A DNA stretch of 64,000 nucleotides from the NCBI RefSeq assembly GCF_004349145.1, contig NZ_SMFO01000001.1, positions 372,001 to 436,000 of the forward strand. Direction: 5' to 3'. Numbering within the stretch: the stretch's first letter is position 1; each line of letters starts with the position of its first letter. The translations under genes were made by a program, and so were the position numbers. The stretch comes from Flavobacterium hiemivividum. Lineage in GTDB: Bacteria; Bacteroidota; Bacteroidia; Flavobacteriales; Flavobacteriaceae. Of the stretch, positions 41,414 through 52,551 are shown one piece after another. The notes beneath the pieces were generated by a model. That model was not told the origin of the DNA. It saw only the letters and a list, made by a program, of their open reading frames with translations, and did not search any database.

Positions 41414-43528
41414 CTAGTAATCAAAATACCAATTAAAAACATCAGCACGCAATCCTAATGTGAACCAATTAGTACTTTGGGTAAAAGTAGCAACGGTATT
41501 CTTAGTAGGATCAAAACTTCTATAGATATAACTTCCGTAGATTTTTAAATTAGTCGTAGGATTTACTAGATATCCTCCTTGAAGATCCGCTATAAAAAGA
41601 GATGTTTTATTTCCTTGCCCTACTTTCACACCACTGTCAAAAGGTCGTTTTTCATCATAATCTTTATAAATATTCCCTCCATAATTAAAACCATCTTCGG
41701 TAGTATCAAAGTCTAATCCACGAGTACCAGCAGTTATTTTTGCATCAGCAAAATACCTGCCTTTATGATAGCGAGCTATTGCGATAAACTCTTTAAAATT
41801 TCCGCCCCACTGGTGGCCTATGCTTTGATTATTGTGCCCGTAATTTGTAATTGGCTCACTATGAGAGTACATATAAGGACGCACATGATTGTATTCTAAT
41901 TGCAATAATAAATTATCCATTTGGAAAGCATCATAGTATTTGACACCCAATTGATAACCATATTTATTTTTCCAACTATTATCACCAGCTTTAATATCCT
42001 CCAATGAAAATTCGTCTAATAGAAATTGACCATACAAATTAATTTTATCACTCCATTTATACTTAGCCGTCAGTCCTAGAAGCGCATTTCCTGTTCTAGC
42101 TGAAGACGCAAACTCCACTGATCTATAAAATATAATAGGATTAACAAAACTAGCATCAAAGCCTCTATCATTTGTATTGGTCCAAATAACTGATTCAAAA
42201 AAACCAAGATTTAATCTATTAGAAATATTCCAACTCAAATAATGGTTTGCCATAAATTTAGTCGCATAAGTTCTCTCCAGAGTAACTTCGGGACGCACGT
42301 CTTTCAGCCACATATAAGTATTCGTATACTTTATTTTCCAAAAATTAGTGTTTATTTTAAAATAAGGATACGGACTAGCACCATCACTTTCTAACAACGA
42401 ACGGTATCCATCTCCTATAAAATTTCTTCCGTATCCTAACTGCAAATCAATATGCTTGCTTGCCGAGAATGTCAAATTAGCCTCCGCTAAAGGAAAATCA
42501 TAAGAATCAGTTTTAAACCTCTTAGAAATTCCCATCCCTGGAATAATAGCTGGATTACCACCTGCAGGTCTTATTGACTCCGCATATCGATTAAAATAAT
42601 CAGCAAATCGTCCTTGACTTTCAAACACAGTTGTAGAAAAGTTAAGCTTATCGCCAAGACCTCCTCTAAAATTAATCGCTCGCGTATTGACATAGGTATA
42701 AGCATCACTCTTAGAATCTTTACCTACTTGCAAATCTAATATTGGATTTAACGACAACCAGTAACCGTCTCCTTGGATTTCAACTGTATTTTCATTCCAC
42801 AACTTTCTAGCCCACCAGCCGGAAACATCTTTTTTAAGTTTTTCGTTCGCTTCTCTAATATTATAATATTTTGACACTTCAGCATAGCTATACGGTTTTG
42901 AAGCAGTATGATTATTACTCCCTACCCGATTTAAGGCCCCATCAAATTGCGCATAATAACTATGCGAAAACGGAATATTTAAATGACTATCATACTCTGG
43001 ATTATTGTATTTCTTATATACAATACTATCTAATTCGGTGAGCGGCTTTGTCTTTTTTTCAATTATTTCAGCTTTAGCCAATGATTCCAAAGCTCTTGTT
43101 TCAGCACTTTTTAACGGAATCGAAATTGTGATATTGTATTTTGAATAGACCGCCTTTCCATTATAAGTTGACGGAGTGATTTTAGGAAATTTAGCAAAAA
43201 CTCGCTTTGCTTCCTTGACCAACTCCTCGTCAATAGCATTAACGTAGATGACTTTAAAAACACCAGTGGCATCTACCTCAAAAAGGACTTTTACATTTCC
43301 TTGAAAATTATTTTCAACAAGATTTTCTGGAACAACAAAGTTTTGGAAAACAAAATCTTGAACTTCATTATAAAAACAGTTTTCCAATTCCTGCTTCTCT
43401 AACTTTTCACAAACCGGAAAAACCGGAAAACGTTCAGGTGAATGATTTGAATCTAATAAGTTTTGGCTTTGAGAATAGGTAAAAAAAGACAGAAATGATG
43501 CAACAAAAGCGAGGAAAACCTTTTTCAT
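41414..43528 (-). CDS. remB: RemB-like gliding protein: TonB-C-like region fused to an outer-membrane barrel
   Basis: A 704-residue exported protein (start 43528, signal peptide ending SYSQ). Residues about 60-150 resemble a TonB C-terminal domain (GNVKVLFEVDATGVFKVIYV, then TYNGKAVYSKYNITISIPLK). The rest is a long barrel region with GYGRNFIGDGYRS and many aromatic strands of the Wzi type. This layout fits the gliding motility protein RemB of Flavobacterium. It lies in the neighbourhood of sprA, another gliding gene. It starts 19 bases after the deoC stop. The frame also runs upstream to 43582, which would overlap deoC. Confidence 0.8.
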   Translation of the reverse strand: MKKVFLAFVASFLSFFTYSQSQNLLDSNHSPERFPVFPVCEKLEKQELENCFYNEVQDFVFQNFVVPENLVENNFQGNVKVLFEVDATGVFKVIYVNAIDEELVKEAKRVFAKFPKITPSTYNGKAVYSKYNITISIPLKSAETRALESLAKAEIIEKKTKPLTELDSIVYKKYNNPEYDSHLNIPFSHSYYAQFDGALNRVGSNNHTASKPYSYAEVSKYYNIREANEKLKKDVSGWWARKLWNENTVEIQGDGYWLSLNPILDLQVGKDSKSDAYTYVNTRAINFRGGLGDKLNFSTTVFESQGRFADYFNRYAESIRPAGGNPAIIPGMGISKRFKTDSYDFPLAEANLTFSASKHIDLQLGYGRNFIGDGYRSLLESDGASPYPYFKINTNFWKIKYTNTYMWLKDVRPEVTLERTYATKFMANHYLSWNISNRLNLGFFESVIWTNTNDRGFDASFVNPIIFYRSVEFASSARTGNALLGLTAKYKWSDKINLYGQFLLDEFSLEDIKAGDNSWKNKYGYQLGVKYYDAFQMDNLLLQLEYNHVRPYMYSHSEPITNYGHNNQSIGHQWGGNFKEFIAIARYHKGRYFADAKITAGTRGLDFDTTEDGFNYGGNIYKDYDEKRPFDSGVKVGQGNKTSLFIADLQGGYLVNPTTNLKIYGSYIYRSFDPTKNTVATFTQSTNWFTLGLRADVFNWYFDY

Positions 43529-43547
43529 ATATTTTTTAATTGTAAAA

Positions 43548-44291
43548 TTAATATCCATTATTTGTATTTTCTGCGTTCGCAATTGCTTTTGCTCCAGAAG
43601 TCCCTATTCGCTTCACCCCTAACTTTATCATTTCGACCGCCTCGTCATATGTTCGAACACCACCTGCAGCCTTAACAGACAAAGGTGTTGCATTTTCTAA
43701 CATCAACTTAATAGCATGAATAGTTGCACCATTAGGCAAATTATTTTCAGTTGTATAGAATCCAGTTGACGATTTTACAAATACGAAAGAGAAATTATCT
43801 TCCTTGAAATTTGAAATAACAACATTTTTTATCAAAGCTGTCAATTGAACAATTTGCATATCATTTAAAGCAGCAACTTCGATTATCCATTTTACAACTT
43901 TATTGTTTTCGATACCAAGTTGTGTTCCTTTCAAAACCTCGCCTTTAACTAAATCAACATCGCCATTTTTAAAAGCCTCATAATTACAAACAAAGTCTAA
44001 ATCATCTGCTCCGTCCTGAATTGCTTTTTCTGCTTCGAATAATTTATCGGCTATAGTCGAATTCCCCCCTGGAAAACCAATTACAGTTCCAATTTGTAAA
44101 TTAGACCCAGCATCAACCACCATTTTCCTGGCTATAGCAACCATATCAGGCCGAATCATTATCAGTTTAAAATGTTCATCAATAGCTTCTTGAACAAACC
44201 CTTTGACCAGCTTAAGATTTTCATCATAATCGAGACCTGCCTGTTCCGCAGTTTTCAAACAAGTTGAATCTAAATATTTTTTGATATTCAT
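43548..44291 (-). CDS. deoC: Deoxyribose-phosphate aldolase
   Basis: Cleaves 2-deoxyribose 5-phosphate to acetaldehyde and glyceraldehyde 3-phosphate in nucleoside use. The 247-residue TIM barrel has the Schiff-base lysine segment FVKSSTGF, VIGFPGG and VKAAGGVRT, all diagnostic. It is followed on the same strand, after 19 bases, by the remB-like gene. Confidence 0.96.
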   Translation of the reverse strand: MNIKKYLDSTCLKTAEQAGLDYDENLKLVKGFVQEAIDEHFKLIMIRPDMVAIARKMVVDAGSNLQIGTVIGFPGGNSTIADKLFEAEKAIQDGADDLDFVCNYEAFKNGDVDLVKGEVLKGTQLGIENNKVVKWIIEVAALNDMQIVQLTALIKNVVISNFKEDNFSFVFVKSSTGFYTTENNLPNGATIHAIKLMLENATPLSVKAAGGVRTYDEAVEMIKLGVKRIGTSGAKAIANAENTNNGY

Positions 44292-44510
44292 TGATCTATT
44301 GCTTTAACTATATAATAATAGTACTGTTATAGAATGTAAAAATACATATTAAATTGGCATTACTTTAACACAACGAGATACTTTTAATAGCAAAGGTTAC
44401 CATTGTCTATCTGAATTTTAATTTTTTAAAAATTACAACAAACTAAATTCGATCAAAACTGACGAAAACTAAATTATAAAATAAAAAGCAATACCGCTTT
44501 AAAACAAAAA

Positions 44511-44530
44511 AATCCCACCGAAGTGGGATT
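44511..44530 (-). terminator. Terminator after vanZ with a UUCG tetraloop
   Basis: On the minus strand AATCCCAC and GTGGGATT pair around TTCG, followed by seven T. It closes the sprA-gcvH-vanZ group. Confidence 0.9.
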
Positions 44531-44540
44531 AGTATGTAAA

Positions 44541-44924
44541 TCAAATTTTATTTAAGCGCTTATTTTTAAAATATAAAATAACTACAAAGACTGCTAAAAA
44601 TGCTCCTACCATATTTGCTAGAACATCCATCATATCCTCTTTTCTAGTTGTAGTATATTGTCCCTGCATAATTTCTATTGTAACCCCAAAAAGAACGGAA
44701 AACAAGAAAGAAATAATATAAGGCGTATAACTAGTTGGATCCTTTATCTCTGTTCTAAAAAACAAAATCCAAAGAAACGTGAATACAAAATGAAAAAAAG
44801 CATGAACTACTTTATCCAGATTCTCAATACTCACCGCTGGTATTTTGTCAGATTGAACTAAACATAGAAAAAGAACAATCCCAGTCCACAATAAAGAAAT
44901 CCAAAAAAAAATTTGTTTAAGCAC
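44541..44924 (-). CDS. VanZ-family membrane protein (GTG start)
   Basis: A 127-residue protein with four hydrophobic helices and the pattern [15 protein letters not shown] and [31 protein letters not shown] of the VanZ-like family. The role is unknown in this context. The start is GTG and overlaps the end of gcvH by eight bases, which indicates translational coupling. An ATG-free start is the only one near the N-terminus. Confidence 0.85.
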   Translation of the reverse strand: MLKQIFFWISLLWTGIVLFLCLVQSDKIPAVSIENLDKVVHAFFHFVFTFLWILFFRTEIKDPTSYTPYIISFLFSVLFGVTIEIMQGQYTTTRKEDMMDVLANMVGAFLAVFVVILYFKNKRLNKI

Positions 44925-45297
44925 CTATAAGTTCCTTGTATTGGTCACTTGAAAGTAATGAGTCGTAATCAGCAACATTTGAAACTTTTATTTTTATCAT
45001 CCAACCTGCTCCATAAGGATCAGCGTTTACTGCTTCTGGAGTACTTTCTAAAGCATCGTTAAATTCCACAATTTCTCCAGCTAATGGCAAAAACAAATCA
45101 GAAACTGTTTTTACAGCTTCTACAGTACCAAAAACTTCATCTTTTTCTAAAGTTTGGTCTAAAGTTTCCACTTCAACATAAACGATATCTCCTAATTCTT
45201 TTTGAGCAAAATGCGTGATTCCCACAGTTGCAACATCACCTTCTAAACTAACCCACTCGTGATCCTTAGTATACTTTAAATCTGCCGGTATATTCAT
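44917..45297 (-). CDS. gcvH: Glycine cleavage system H protein
   Basis: Lipoyl carrier of the glycine cleavage system. From the ATG at 45297 it has 126 residues with [16 protein letters not shown] at the start and the lipoylated lysine in EAVKTVSD (Lys63). The length is typical. The longer frame to 45363 begins in an A/T-rich stretch with no homology, so the shorter start is preferred. It follows sprA and overlaps the VanZ gene. The other glycine cleavage genes are not in the window. Confidence 0.96.
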   Translation of the reverse strand: MNIPADLKYTKDHEWVSLEGDVATVGITHFAQKELGDIVYVEVETLDQTLEKDEVFGTVEAVKTVSDLFLPLAGEIVEFNDALESTPEAVNADPYGAGWMIKIKVSNVADYDSLLSSDQYKELIGA

Positions 45298-45384
45298 AAT
45301 AAAAACGTATTGATAATTGATTATTGAATTATTGTTCCGCAAATGTAACAATCTTCTGTTCAAATACAGATTAGATTTTACAAA

Positions 45385-48300
45385 TTAATTCCCAAAATTA
45401 TATCGAAGCGTAAATCCAGATCGAATGTTTGTAAGCGGGAACGAAGTCGAGATTACTGCTTTTGAAAAGGAGTGATCATAATAGAAAATAGCAGTTAAGT
45501 TTTTACTGAAAGAATAATCAGCCGTTAATTTTAATGACCAGATATTTTGCCCACCCGCTAATTGATTATTATCATAATCGATATATCTCACGATAGTTTG
45601 GTTATTACGATAGGAGAAATCAGCTTTCATGTTGATATCCCCTTTAATTATACCCGTCGGATTATCTGCTAATCTAGAAGAAAAAATTACATCTTTAAAA
45701 CGATAACCCAGACCAACCACATATTCTATCCCTTTTACTTCCGTCAATAAATTATTATCAAAACTCATGGATAACGCTCTGTCTTTTTTAATTTCAGTAA
45801 GTATCTTAAGAGAACTTTGCAGTTCAAAATCCATTCGAATTAGCGGACTAAACTGCTCTACTAAGTTGATATTAGACATGATCGTTTTATTAAAAAAGTT
45901 ACCGCTGGCATCAACTCCACCAGGACTTTTATCATAATCGAAATTAGAACGGTATTGATTAATAGTATAAGAAGCCCTGTAATTGTGTTGCAAAGAGAAT
46001 CGTTTAAAATTCCTTTTAAATAAATCATAACGCATCAGCCCACTATATTTTACTGCCCAGTTAGGAATAGGTACACTTCTAAAAATCCCAAGAGAAACTC
46101 CTGAAGCATCACTTCCAGAGTAAGCGGCCATAAAAGCAGGCAATAATACTGCTTGATTATTTTTACCATATCCTAACGGATACCCATCCGAATCAAGGTT
46201 GCTTGGGTTAGTAATATCAATACCTCGATCCGTAGCTAATCGATTTGCAATTACAAGTCTATTTGTCCTGAAGTCATCAAAAGCTGCAGAAGAATTTTCA
46301 TCACTTGTAGAAAACGATGTCTTTATTAGCACCGTTGATATCGAAAACAGGCCGTAGGTGTAAGGTGAAAGCGAGTAATATTGTCCATCTAAAACATTGT
46401 ACTGTTCTGAATAATTATTAGAATACGACCTATCAGCGGCTAAATCAATTTTTAAATCTGGAAACAAATCTACATTTGCTGTCGCCTTAAACATCTTATT
46501 AGTTACCTGAGTGTAGTTTTGGTTGAACTCCTGATAATTAGTCAGCCAACCATTTTTTGCCGCTTCATATCTAACATCATCTTGACTTCCAAATATAAAA
46601 CCTAGCGATGGTCTTGATGAACCCAAGAACCCAATACTCGGGGTATAACCTGGTAAAACCGTACCACTATTCTCGGTATAATTAATCTGAATATTTTTTA
46701 CACTAGTTAAAACTCCCATTAAACCGTCGACAAATTCATTGTTCTGAGCTTGTGGTTTTGCATTTGTATTCACTACTTTCTGTCCTGGTTTTGGAGCTGG
46801 AGCCGGCTGTCTATTTGTTGATTTAGCAGCGTTTCTTGTTAATCCTAAATATTTATAAAGCATGTCCATATTTAAACTAGTGTTCAAATTATTAGAACGT
46901 GCGTTTTGAACGGTATTCCCTAAATCCGGAATTCCAATGTCCTCTAATTGAGAAAAAGCATTTGATGATTTTTGCCAGTTGTAATCTCCAGTATAAGAAT
47001 AATTAGCCTTCACAAAGCTAAACAATGGAATCTTGTTAATTGGTATCTCATAATTTAAAACCAACTGCTGCATGTGTTGATTTGGATCTCCAATATCCCA
47101 ATAACTATCCCAAATCGTAAAACTATCAATAGGTTCGTTGTCCTCATTCAAATAGTTTTTTACAATATTACTTGATGAAGCGGTGTAGCTTAATTTCAAA
47201 GATTTTGTCAGGTCGTAATTAAATCCATATTGATAATTGAATCCAAAATTTCTTCGATACAAAGGATCAAGACCAATTCCCTGAACATCGACTTGTCTAA
47301 ATTGTTGACGGTTGTATTGCCTGTTAATATTAGTATTAAAAGATATATTAGAAGGCAAATAATTAAAATTAAAATCACTTAGCAACTTCCAATAGTTGCT
47401 TTTTTTCAAGAATTCTGTCTTTTTAAATGGTTCAACTGGCTTCGGTTGAAAGCTATAAGCATAATCTACTGATGAGTTGGCTTGCTGATCGATATAATCT
47501 TCAATCTCATAATCATGTCTTTCGACTTTGTTATACGATTGAGAAAAAGTAAAATTTTCTACATCATAGACATGTTGCTTTTGCTCAGCTCCTCTTTGCT
47601 TTCTAACCCCGATAAAATTAATGCTCATTCGTTTTGTATAATCGATTGCTCTGCTCTCAATATTATCTTTCTCAGCAGCATCAGTTGTATTATCCAATAA
47701 CTGTTTTAGTTTGATATCTTGATTAAAAGGATCGTATTCTGGAGAAATAATTTCTTCCCCAATGGCGTAATTAAACGGTAAATTAACACCCCATTTTGAA
47801 GGTAATAGTTTACCCAAATTAACATTTGTCACAATATTATATAGTTGGATATCTTCACGATTTCTTTCGTTTGGTCCTTGTTCTAAGGCTCCAAAACCAA
47901 TAGTGCTTTTCTTTCCTGTCGCAGATACTGTAGCAAAATCAGCAAGATTAGAGTCTATGTTTAACACAGCTGCCATCCCTCCTTGATTATCCATATCTGC
48001 TAAGCGAAGTTCATTGAACCAGACTTCCCCTTTTAAATCCTGATGCGTTTCATTGCTTTTCACCCCTACCATCAAAGTTCTAACTAATCCAAAATTCGGA
48101 TTTCCTTTAATCCCTAATCTCAATTTACCATCACCGTCACCACCAGGTCGACTAACATCATCATCTGAGTAATAAATCCCACTAAGAGGCAAATCATTTG
48201 GATTCACGCTCATGGCTTGAATCTTCAATTGCGTCAATAAAGACAATGCCAAATCGATTTCGTTTTCTTCTGGCCACACTTCCTCAGCAGTCAGTGGACC

Positions 48301-51300
48301 ACAATTTGATGTTCCAGAGGCAGAAGGAACAGTCACCTTTAAAGGAATTTCGATTTGGTAAAAATTCTGCGTAAAATCATTTCCAAAACGAATAAATCCT
48401 ACCATTTGATTGTCTCTAAGCACCGTTTCATTTGGTAATGATTCCGCATGTAAAAACATTTTTAGTTTTTTAAATTGTCGCATGTCAATACTAACATTTT
48501 TAAAAACTGCCCTCGAATCTTCAGTTTCTAGTCCATCACCTGAAACTCTTAACGACAAGGATTGTTCGTTTTGATTAATAAGCGTATTATTATTGTACAA
48601 TTGCTCTCGCTGCACACCCGGAGGGGCGATGTAATTAATAGGACATCTTTCATTATTTTCTTGCACATTAACAGCTGAGACGTCAAATTCAGTTCCATCA
48701 TCAATTACATTTGTATCGTTGAAGTCAAGCGTATTTGTATACCTTCTCCATTCTCCTCTTACTAAATCTAGTGACCCGAAACGAACCGTCACTTCCTGAT
48801 CAAAGCCGGTCATAAACATCCTCATAAAACGAATCGAGCGGAAATCGGAAATATTTCCTATTGTATTCTGTGGTTGCGTAACAGGAATTTTAAACTGAAT
48901 CCACCTTGCATCTGTTATTTCGCCATTAGCTAAAGTAACCTGCGTATCTCTAATATCGGTAATATAATTTTGTCCAATAATTGGATTTGGCTTTACATCG
49001 ATGCTGTATTCATAATAAGCATTGATGGTATTCATGGTGTTATCTCTATTAATATCCTCTACATCTGGAACTGTAGACGAACCTCTGTTAGCACTATTGA
49101 TATCTACATCAGAGTTTCCTTCTACTCCATTATATTTTTTATAACGATTTAAAATACTACCGGTAGTATTCAAATAATAGGTATAATTATCAGCCGCTGG
49201 ATCTAATTCAGAAGCAAAATTTGTGTACACTCCACCTTCATTAGCATCGGACAATCCGTCTAAACCTATATCTTGATTCGCTCGATTATTAGCATTGGCA
49301 TCAAAGGCATAGATTAAAGATTGTGAAGCAGGAACATCTCCCCAAAGCGGTCTTGGATTAACCACTATTTGATCAGGTCCAAGTCCATTTTCATATTGTT
49401 TTCTTCCATCTTTCAAAATATCTTCCGATATTTCACCTAAATTGAAATATAACTTTCCTGCATTATTTTGAGGAATCGCTCCTTTACCTACATAAGGATC
49501 CATCACCCAAAATTGAATGTATTCTACATTTCCTTGTTCGAAATTAGTAGCATTTAAAGACCTCATAATCCCTCCAAAATTACTTTTGGGATCTGCAGCA
49601 AAATTTATATTGTTATTATAAGCACCACGTTCGGACGGATAGTAACTTAAATCCATAGTATTGATGACTTGCGATTGCCCTTGCGCAATGTCGGTCAAAG
49701 GATAAAGCTCTTCACTAAAAACCCTTCTTGTTGTATTAAATGACAAGTCGTCGGTAGAAATTCCTGAAGGTTTTTGCGTGTAAAATACTGGATCAATCGA
49801 ATACCACGATAGTCGAGATCTTTTAAAACCATAACTTAAATCATTGGCATTGCCATTAAAATCATAGCTACTTCGCGTATTTCTTTCCGGAGTTGACGAT
49901 AAGCTCCAGGCGTAGGCAGAACGCATGTCTATGGTGGTTTGAGAACCTTCGAAATCATCGACATAAATAGTGGATTCACCTTCAAACTGATCCGCTTTTG
50001 GCGAATCTGGTTTTAGAAATGCTATTTCTCCTCTTACAGAAAGGTTGGACGGTACATCAGTATCGACGTTAGGCAACATATTCACTAATCTGGTTAGAAA
50101 AGGAACTTCAGTAGAAAAGTTAGTATTGAATCCAAAAATAGTATTATTGACTGATTCCTGACCAAAACTCGATTTCTGAGTAAATGGTTTTTCAGTCATT
50201 TTTAAGAAAGTACCGCCCACCAAAAAATTATCTGAAATTTTATGCTCCACATTTACTCCCATAAATCGCCTGGTTTGCTGCCCGAAAATAGAGTTGTTTT
50301 CTAAAGAAACATTAATTGGCGTATTTGAAGCCTGAAGTGAAGGATCTAATATTTGAACTCTCCCTAATTGATAATTCACACTATAATCAATTCCTTCTAC
50401 TAGAATTCTTCCGCCGGCTGTTACAACAACAGATCCCTGAGGCACATTGAAAGCTCCAATGGGAATTCCTTCGCCACCCGAGGATTTATACTTTCCTCTT
50501 AATAGAAATTTGTTTTTATCACTGTCCTGTAAAGCACCAGATTGTGTATTTCGATACATGTTTCTAAAAACATATTTCTTTTGATTTGGATTGTATGTAC
50601 TGGCATCGTTATAATTTTCAGTTGAACCAGTATTCGATAATTTAGAAAACAACAATTCCCCAAAAGGTTCTTTGGTTGTAAATATTAATCGCCCATTTTG
50701 AGAATCGATAGTAATGCCTTGCATAAAATCAAAAAAACCATCACCACCCGTTTGTGGATCGTTATTATAATTTAACTTATCGAGGTTGAAGACTTTTAAT
50801 AATGGCGTTTCTGCAACTCGATTATTTGGAGCTGGGTTTGGAGGAAATGGACTCCCTGGTACTTCAGTGATATAATTTAACGGAGATGGATCAGTATAAA
50901 GTATATTAAACCTAAAATCTTCTTGTTTTACCTGATAAGCACCAGGAATCTGATAAATATTTTTCATCATCAAATTCCACACTGGGTTTTTAACATTGGT
51001 CAAATTGCTTTTCAGCATTTTCAAAATTAAACTTTGCGTGATAATAGCCTGATTTGAAGGACTGTCACCCGTTACAACCGTTGCGTCTATTCCATCACTC
51101 CCAAATTCTCCTACTTGGTATGCCTTATCACCAATAGTATATTGATAAGCTACCGCTAAAACTTCGTCATTAGCCAGTCTTTGTTGCAAGGAAATATAGC
51201 CCAATTGTGCATTATAGGTATACTCATTAGAATTTAATTTTCTTGCATTTTCTAATTTTGAATAATCTTGCCCTTCACTTACAGTAACATTAAATCCTGA

Positions 51301-52527
51301 TCTTGAAGTTACGATTTCGCGAATATTTTTATTCAATAAACCTGTTCCTGTTAGAATTTGCGCAGGATCATAATCATTGTTTGAGTTATCAGATGGAGTG
51401 TCAAAAGGATTATTAAACATTCCTGTGGAAGGATCTAAAACCACCACTTCATTATCTGGAATCCCTGACAATTGTCCTTCCCCTAAATCTTGAAGTGCAA
51501 TAATATTTCTTAAATTATTAGAAGTAGTATTTACGCGGGTTTGTTTATTAGTAACCCAAATCTCTAATCTTGATATTTGAACTCTGCTATCAATAACCGG
51601 ATAGTTTTTTAAGGAAGCATCGTATTTATTTCTAAAATATTGAGAAAGAAAAAAATGTCGATCATTATCATAATCAAGGGCATAAATATCAAAATCCTCT
51701 ATTGTACCTCCGCCTTGTGCTACCACACTTTTTGTCTGTGATTTTTGTTCAGAAAACACGCCCGTCACTGTTGTTTTTCCAAACTGTAGTTGGGTTTTTA
51801 CTCCAAATAAACTTTGCGCACCTCTAATTAAAGAACTATTTAAAGGCATGCTTACGTTTCCAACTTCAATTTTTTGAATAATATCATCCTCAGAAGGAGT
51901 GTATTCCAATTTCATTAAATTCTGAAATGCAAAAGTGGATTGCGTATCATAATTCGCATTAACATTAAGCCTTGTGCCTACTTTTCCCATTAAACTCATG
52001 CTTATCCTTTGATTAAAATCAAAAGATAAATTAGACCTATTTCTTGGAGAAAACGAGGGATTATCTTGCTTTGTGTAACGCATACCTAAGTCCATTTCAA
52101 CGGAACCAGTAGGTTTAACATCGATTGTATTACTACCAAAAATGGATTCAAAAAGATTAGAATTCACGTAGTATTTTGGTAATAAATCTTTTTTAGCGAC
52201 TTCACTACCCTCTTTTTTACCATCAATAGCATCTGTCTTTTGTTTAAAATAGTCTCTCATGGACTCTTTAAGCACTAACTTTTCATACTCTTTTGGCGTT
52301 AATATAATGGGGTAATTAATAGAAAATCCATCAACTGAATTAGTATAAATATACCTGTCCGTAACAGGGTCATATGTATACGCTGACAAGATACTTTGTG
52401 GATCTTTTATCTGAACCTTCCCTAAAGAAAAACCAGTTTTTGTGGTATCTTGACTTTGCTCATTTACCTGAGCTACAGACACGAAACTGCAAAATAAAAC
52501 AATCAAAAAAGTACAAATTTTATGCAT
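45385..52527 (-). CDS. sprA: SprA, outer-membrane translocon of the type IX secretion system
   Basis: Giant 36-strand barrel (2380 residues) that exports adhesins, enzymes and gliding proteins across the outer membrane. It has a signal peptide ending FVSVAQ, a plug-like N-terminal region and many barrel repeats, with recognisable SprA segments such as TGSVEMDLGMRY, VGTRLNVNANYDTQSTF, GEIAFLKPDSP and IYVDDFEGSQ. The length is typical of SprA/Sov. It is preceded by ruvA, 24 bases away, and followed by gcvH after 87 bases. This gene order is conserved in Flavobacteria, and expression is probably from the ruvA side. Confidence 0.97.
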   Translation of the reverse strand: MHKICTFLIVLFCSFVSVAQVNEQSQDTTKTGFSLGKVQIKDPQSILSAYTYDPVTDRYIYTNSVDGFSINYPIILTPKEYEKLVLKESMRDYFKQKTDAIDGKKEGSEVAKKDLLPKYYVNSNLFESIFGSNTIDVKPTGSVEMDLGMRYTKQDNPSFSPRNRSNLSFDFNQRISMSLMGKVGTRLNVNANYDTQSTFAFQNLMKLEYTPSEDDIIQKIEVGNVSMPLNSSLIRGAQSLFGVKTQLQFGKTTVTGVFSEQKSQTKSVVAQGGGTIEDFDIYALDYDNDRHFFLSQYFRNKYDASLKNYPVIDSRVQISRLEIWVTNKQTRVNTTSNNLRNIIALQDLGEGQLSGIPDNEVVVLDPSTGMFNNPFDTPSDNSNNDYDPAQILTGTGLLNKNIREIVTSRSGFNVTVSEGQDYSKLENARKLNSNEYTYNAQLGYISLQQRLANDEVLAVAYQYTIGDKAYQVGEFGSDGIDATVVTGDSPSNQAIITQSLILKMLKSNLTNVKNPVWNLMMKNIYQIPGAYQVKQEDFRFNILYTDPSPLNYITEVPGSPFPPNPAPNNRVAETPLLKVFNLDKLNYNNDPQTGGDGFFDFMQGITIDSQNGRLIFTTKEPFGELLFSKLSNTGSTENYNDASTYNPNQKKYVFRNMYRNTQSGALQDSDKNKFLLRGKYKSSGGEGIPIGAFNVPQGSVVVTAGGRILVEGIDYSVNYQLGRVQILDPSLQASNTPINVSLENNSIFGQQTRRFMGVNVEHKISDNFLVGGTFLKMTEKPFTQKSSFGQESVNNTIFGFNTNFSTEVPFLTRLVNMLPNVDTDVPSNLSVRGEIAFLKPDSPKADQFEGESTIYVDDFEGSQTTIDMRSAYAWSLSSTPERNTRSSYDFNGNANDLSYGFKRSRLSWYSIDPVFYTQKPSGISTDDLSFNTTRRVFSEELYPLTDIAQGQSQVINTMDLSYYPSERGAYNNNINFAADPKSNFGGIMRSLNATNFEQGNVEYIQFWVMDPYVGKGAIPQNNAGKLYFNLGEISEDILKDGRKQYENGLGPDQIVVNPRPLWGDVPASQSLIYAFDANANNRANQDIGLDGLSDANEGGVYTNFASELDPAADNYTYYLNTTGSILNRYKKYNGVEGNSDVDINSANRGSSTVPDVEDINRDNTMNTINAYYEYSIDVKPNPIIGQNYITDIRDTQVTLANGEITDARWIQFKIPVTQPQNTIGNISDFRSIRFMRMFMTGFDQEVTVRFGSLDLVRGEWRRYTNTLDFNDTNVIDDGTEFDVSAVNVQENNERCPINYIAPPGVQREQLYNNNTLINQNEQSLSLRVSGDGLETEDSRAVFKNVSIDMRQFKKLKMFLHAESLPNETVLRDNQMVGFIRFGNDFTQNFYQIEIPLKVTVPSASGTSNCGPLTAEEVWPEENEIDLALSLLTQLKIQAMSVNPNDLPLSGIYYSDDDVSRPGGDGDGKLRLGIKGNPNFGLVRTLMVGVKSNETHQDLKGEVWFNELRLADMDNQGGMAAVLNIDSNLADFATVSATGKKSTIGFGALEQGPNERNREDIQLYNIVTNVNLGKLLPSKWGVNLPFNYAIGEEIISPEYDPFNQDIKLKQLLDNTTDAAEKDNIESRAIDYTKRMSINFIGVRKQRGAEQKQHVYDVENFTFSQSYNKVERHDYEIEDYIDQQANSSVDYAYSFQPKPVEPFKKTEFLKKSNYWKLLSDFNFNYLPSNISFNTNINRQYNRQQFRQVDVQGIGLDPLYRRNFGFNYQYGFNYDLTKSLKLSYTASSSNIVKNYLNEDNEPIDSFTIWDSYWDIGDPNQHMQQLVLNYEIPINKIPLFSFVKANYSYTGDYNWQKSSNAFSQLEDIGIPDLGNTVQNARSNNLNTSLNMDMLYKYLGLTRNAAKSTNRQPAPAPKPGQKVVNTNAKPQAQNNEFVDGLMGVLTSVKNIQINYTENSGTVLPGYTPSIGFLGSSRPSLGFIFGSQDDVRYEAAKNGWLTNYQEFNQNYTQVTNKMFKATANVDLFPDLKIDLAADRSYSNNYSEQYNVLDGQYYSLSPYTYGLFSISTVLIKTSFSTSDENSSAAFDDFRTNRLVIANRLATDRGIDITNPSNLDSDGYPLGYGKNNQAVLLPAFMAAYSGSDASGVSLGIFRSVPIPNWAVKYSGLMRYDLFKRNFKRFSLQHNYRASYTINQYRSNFDYDKSPGGVDASGNFFNKTIMSNINLVEQFSPLIRMDFELQSSLKILTEIKKDRALSMSFDNNLLTEVKGIEYVVGLGYRFKDVIFSSRLADNPTGIIKGDINMKADFSYRNNQTIVRYIDYDNNQLAGGQNIWSLKLTADYSFSKNLTAIFYYDHSFSKAVISTSFPLTNIRSGFTLRYNFGN

Positions 52528-52551
52528 ACAATTCGTGTTACTATGTTTGAT

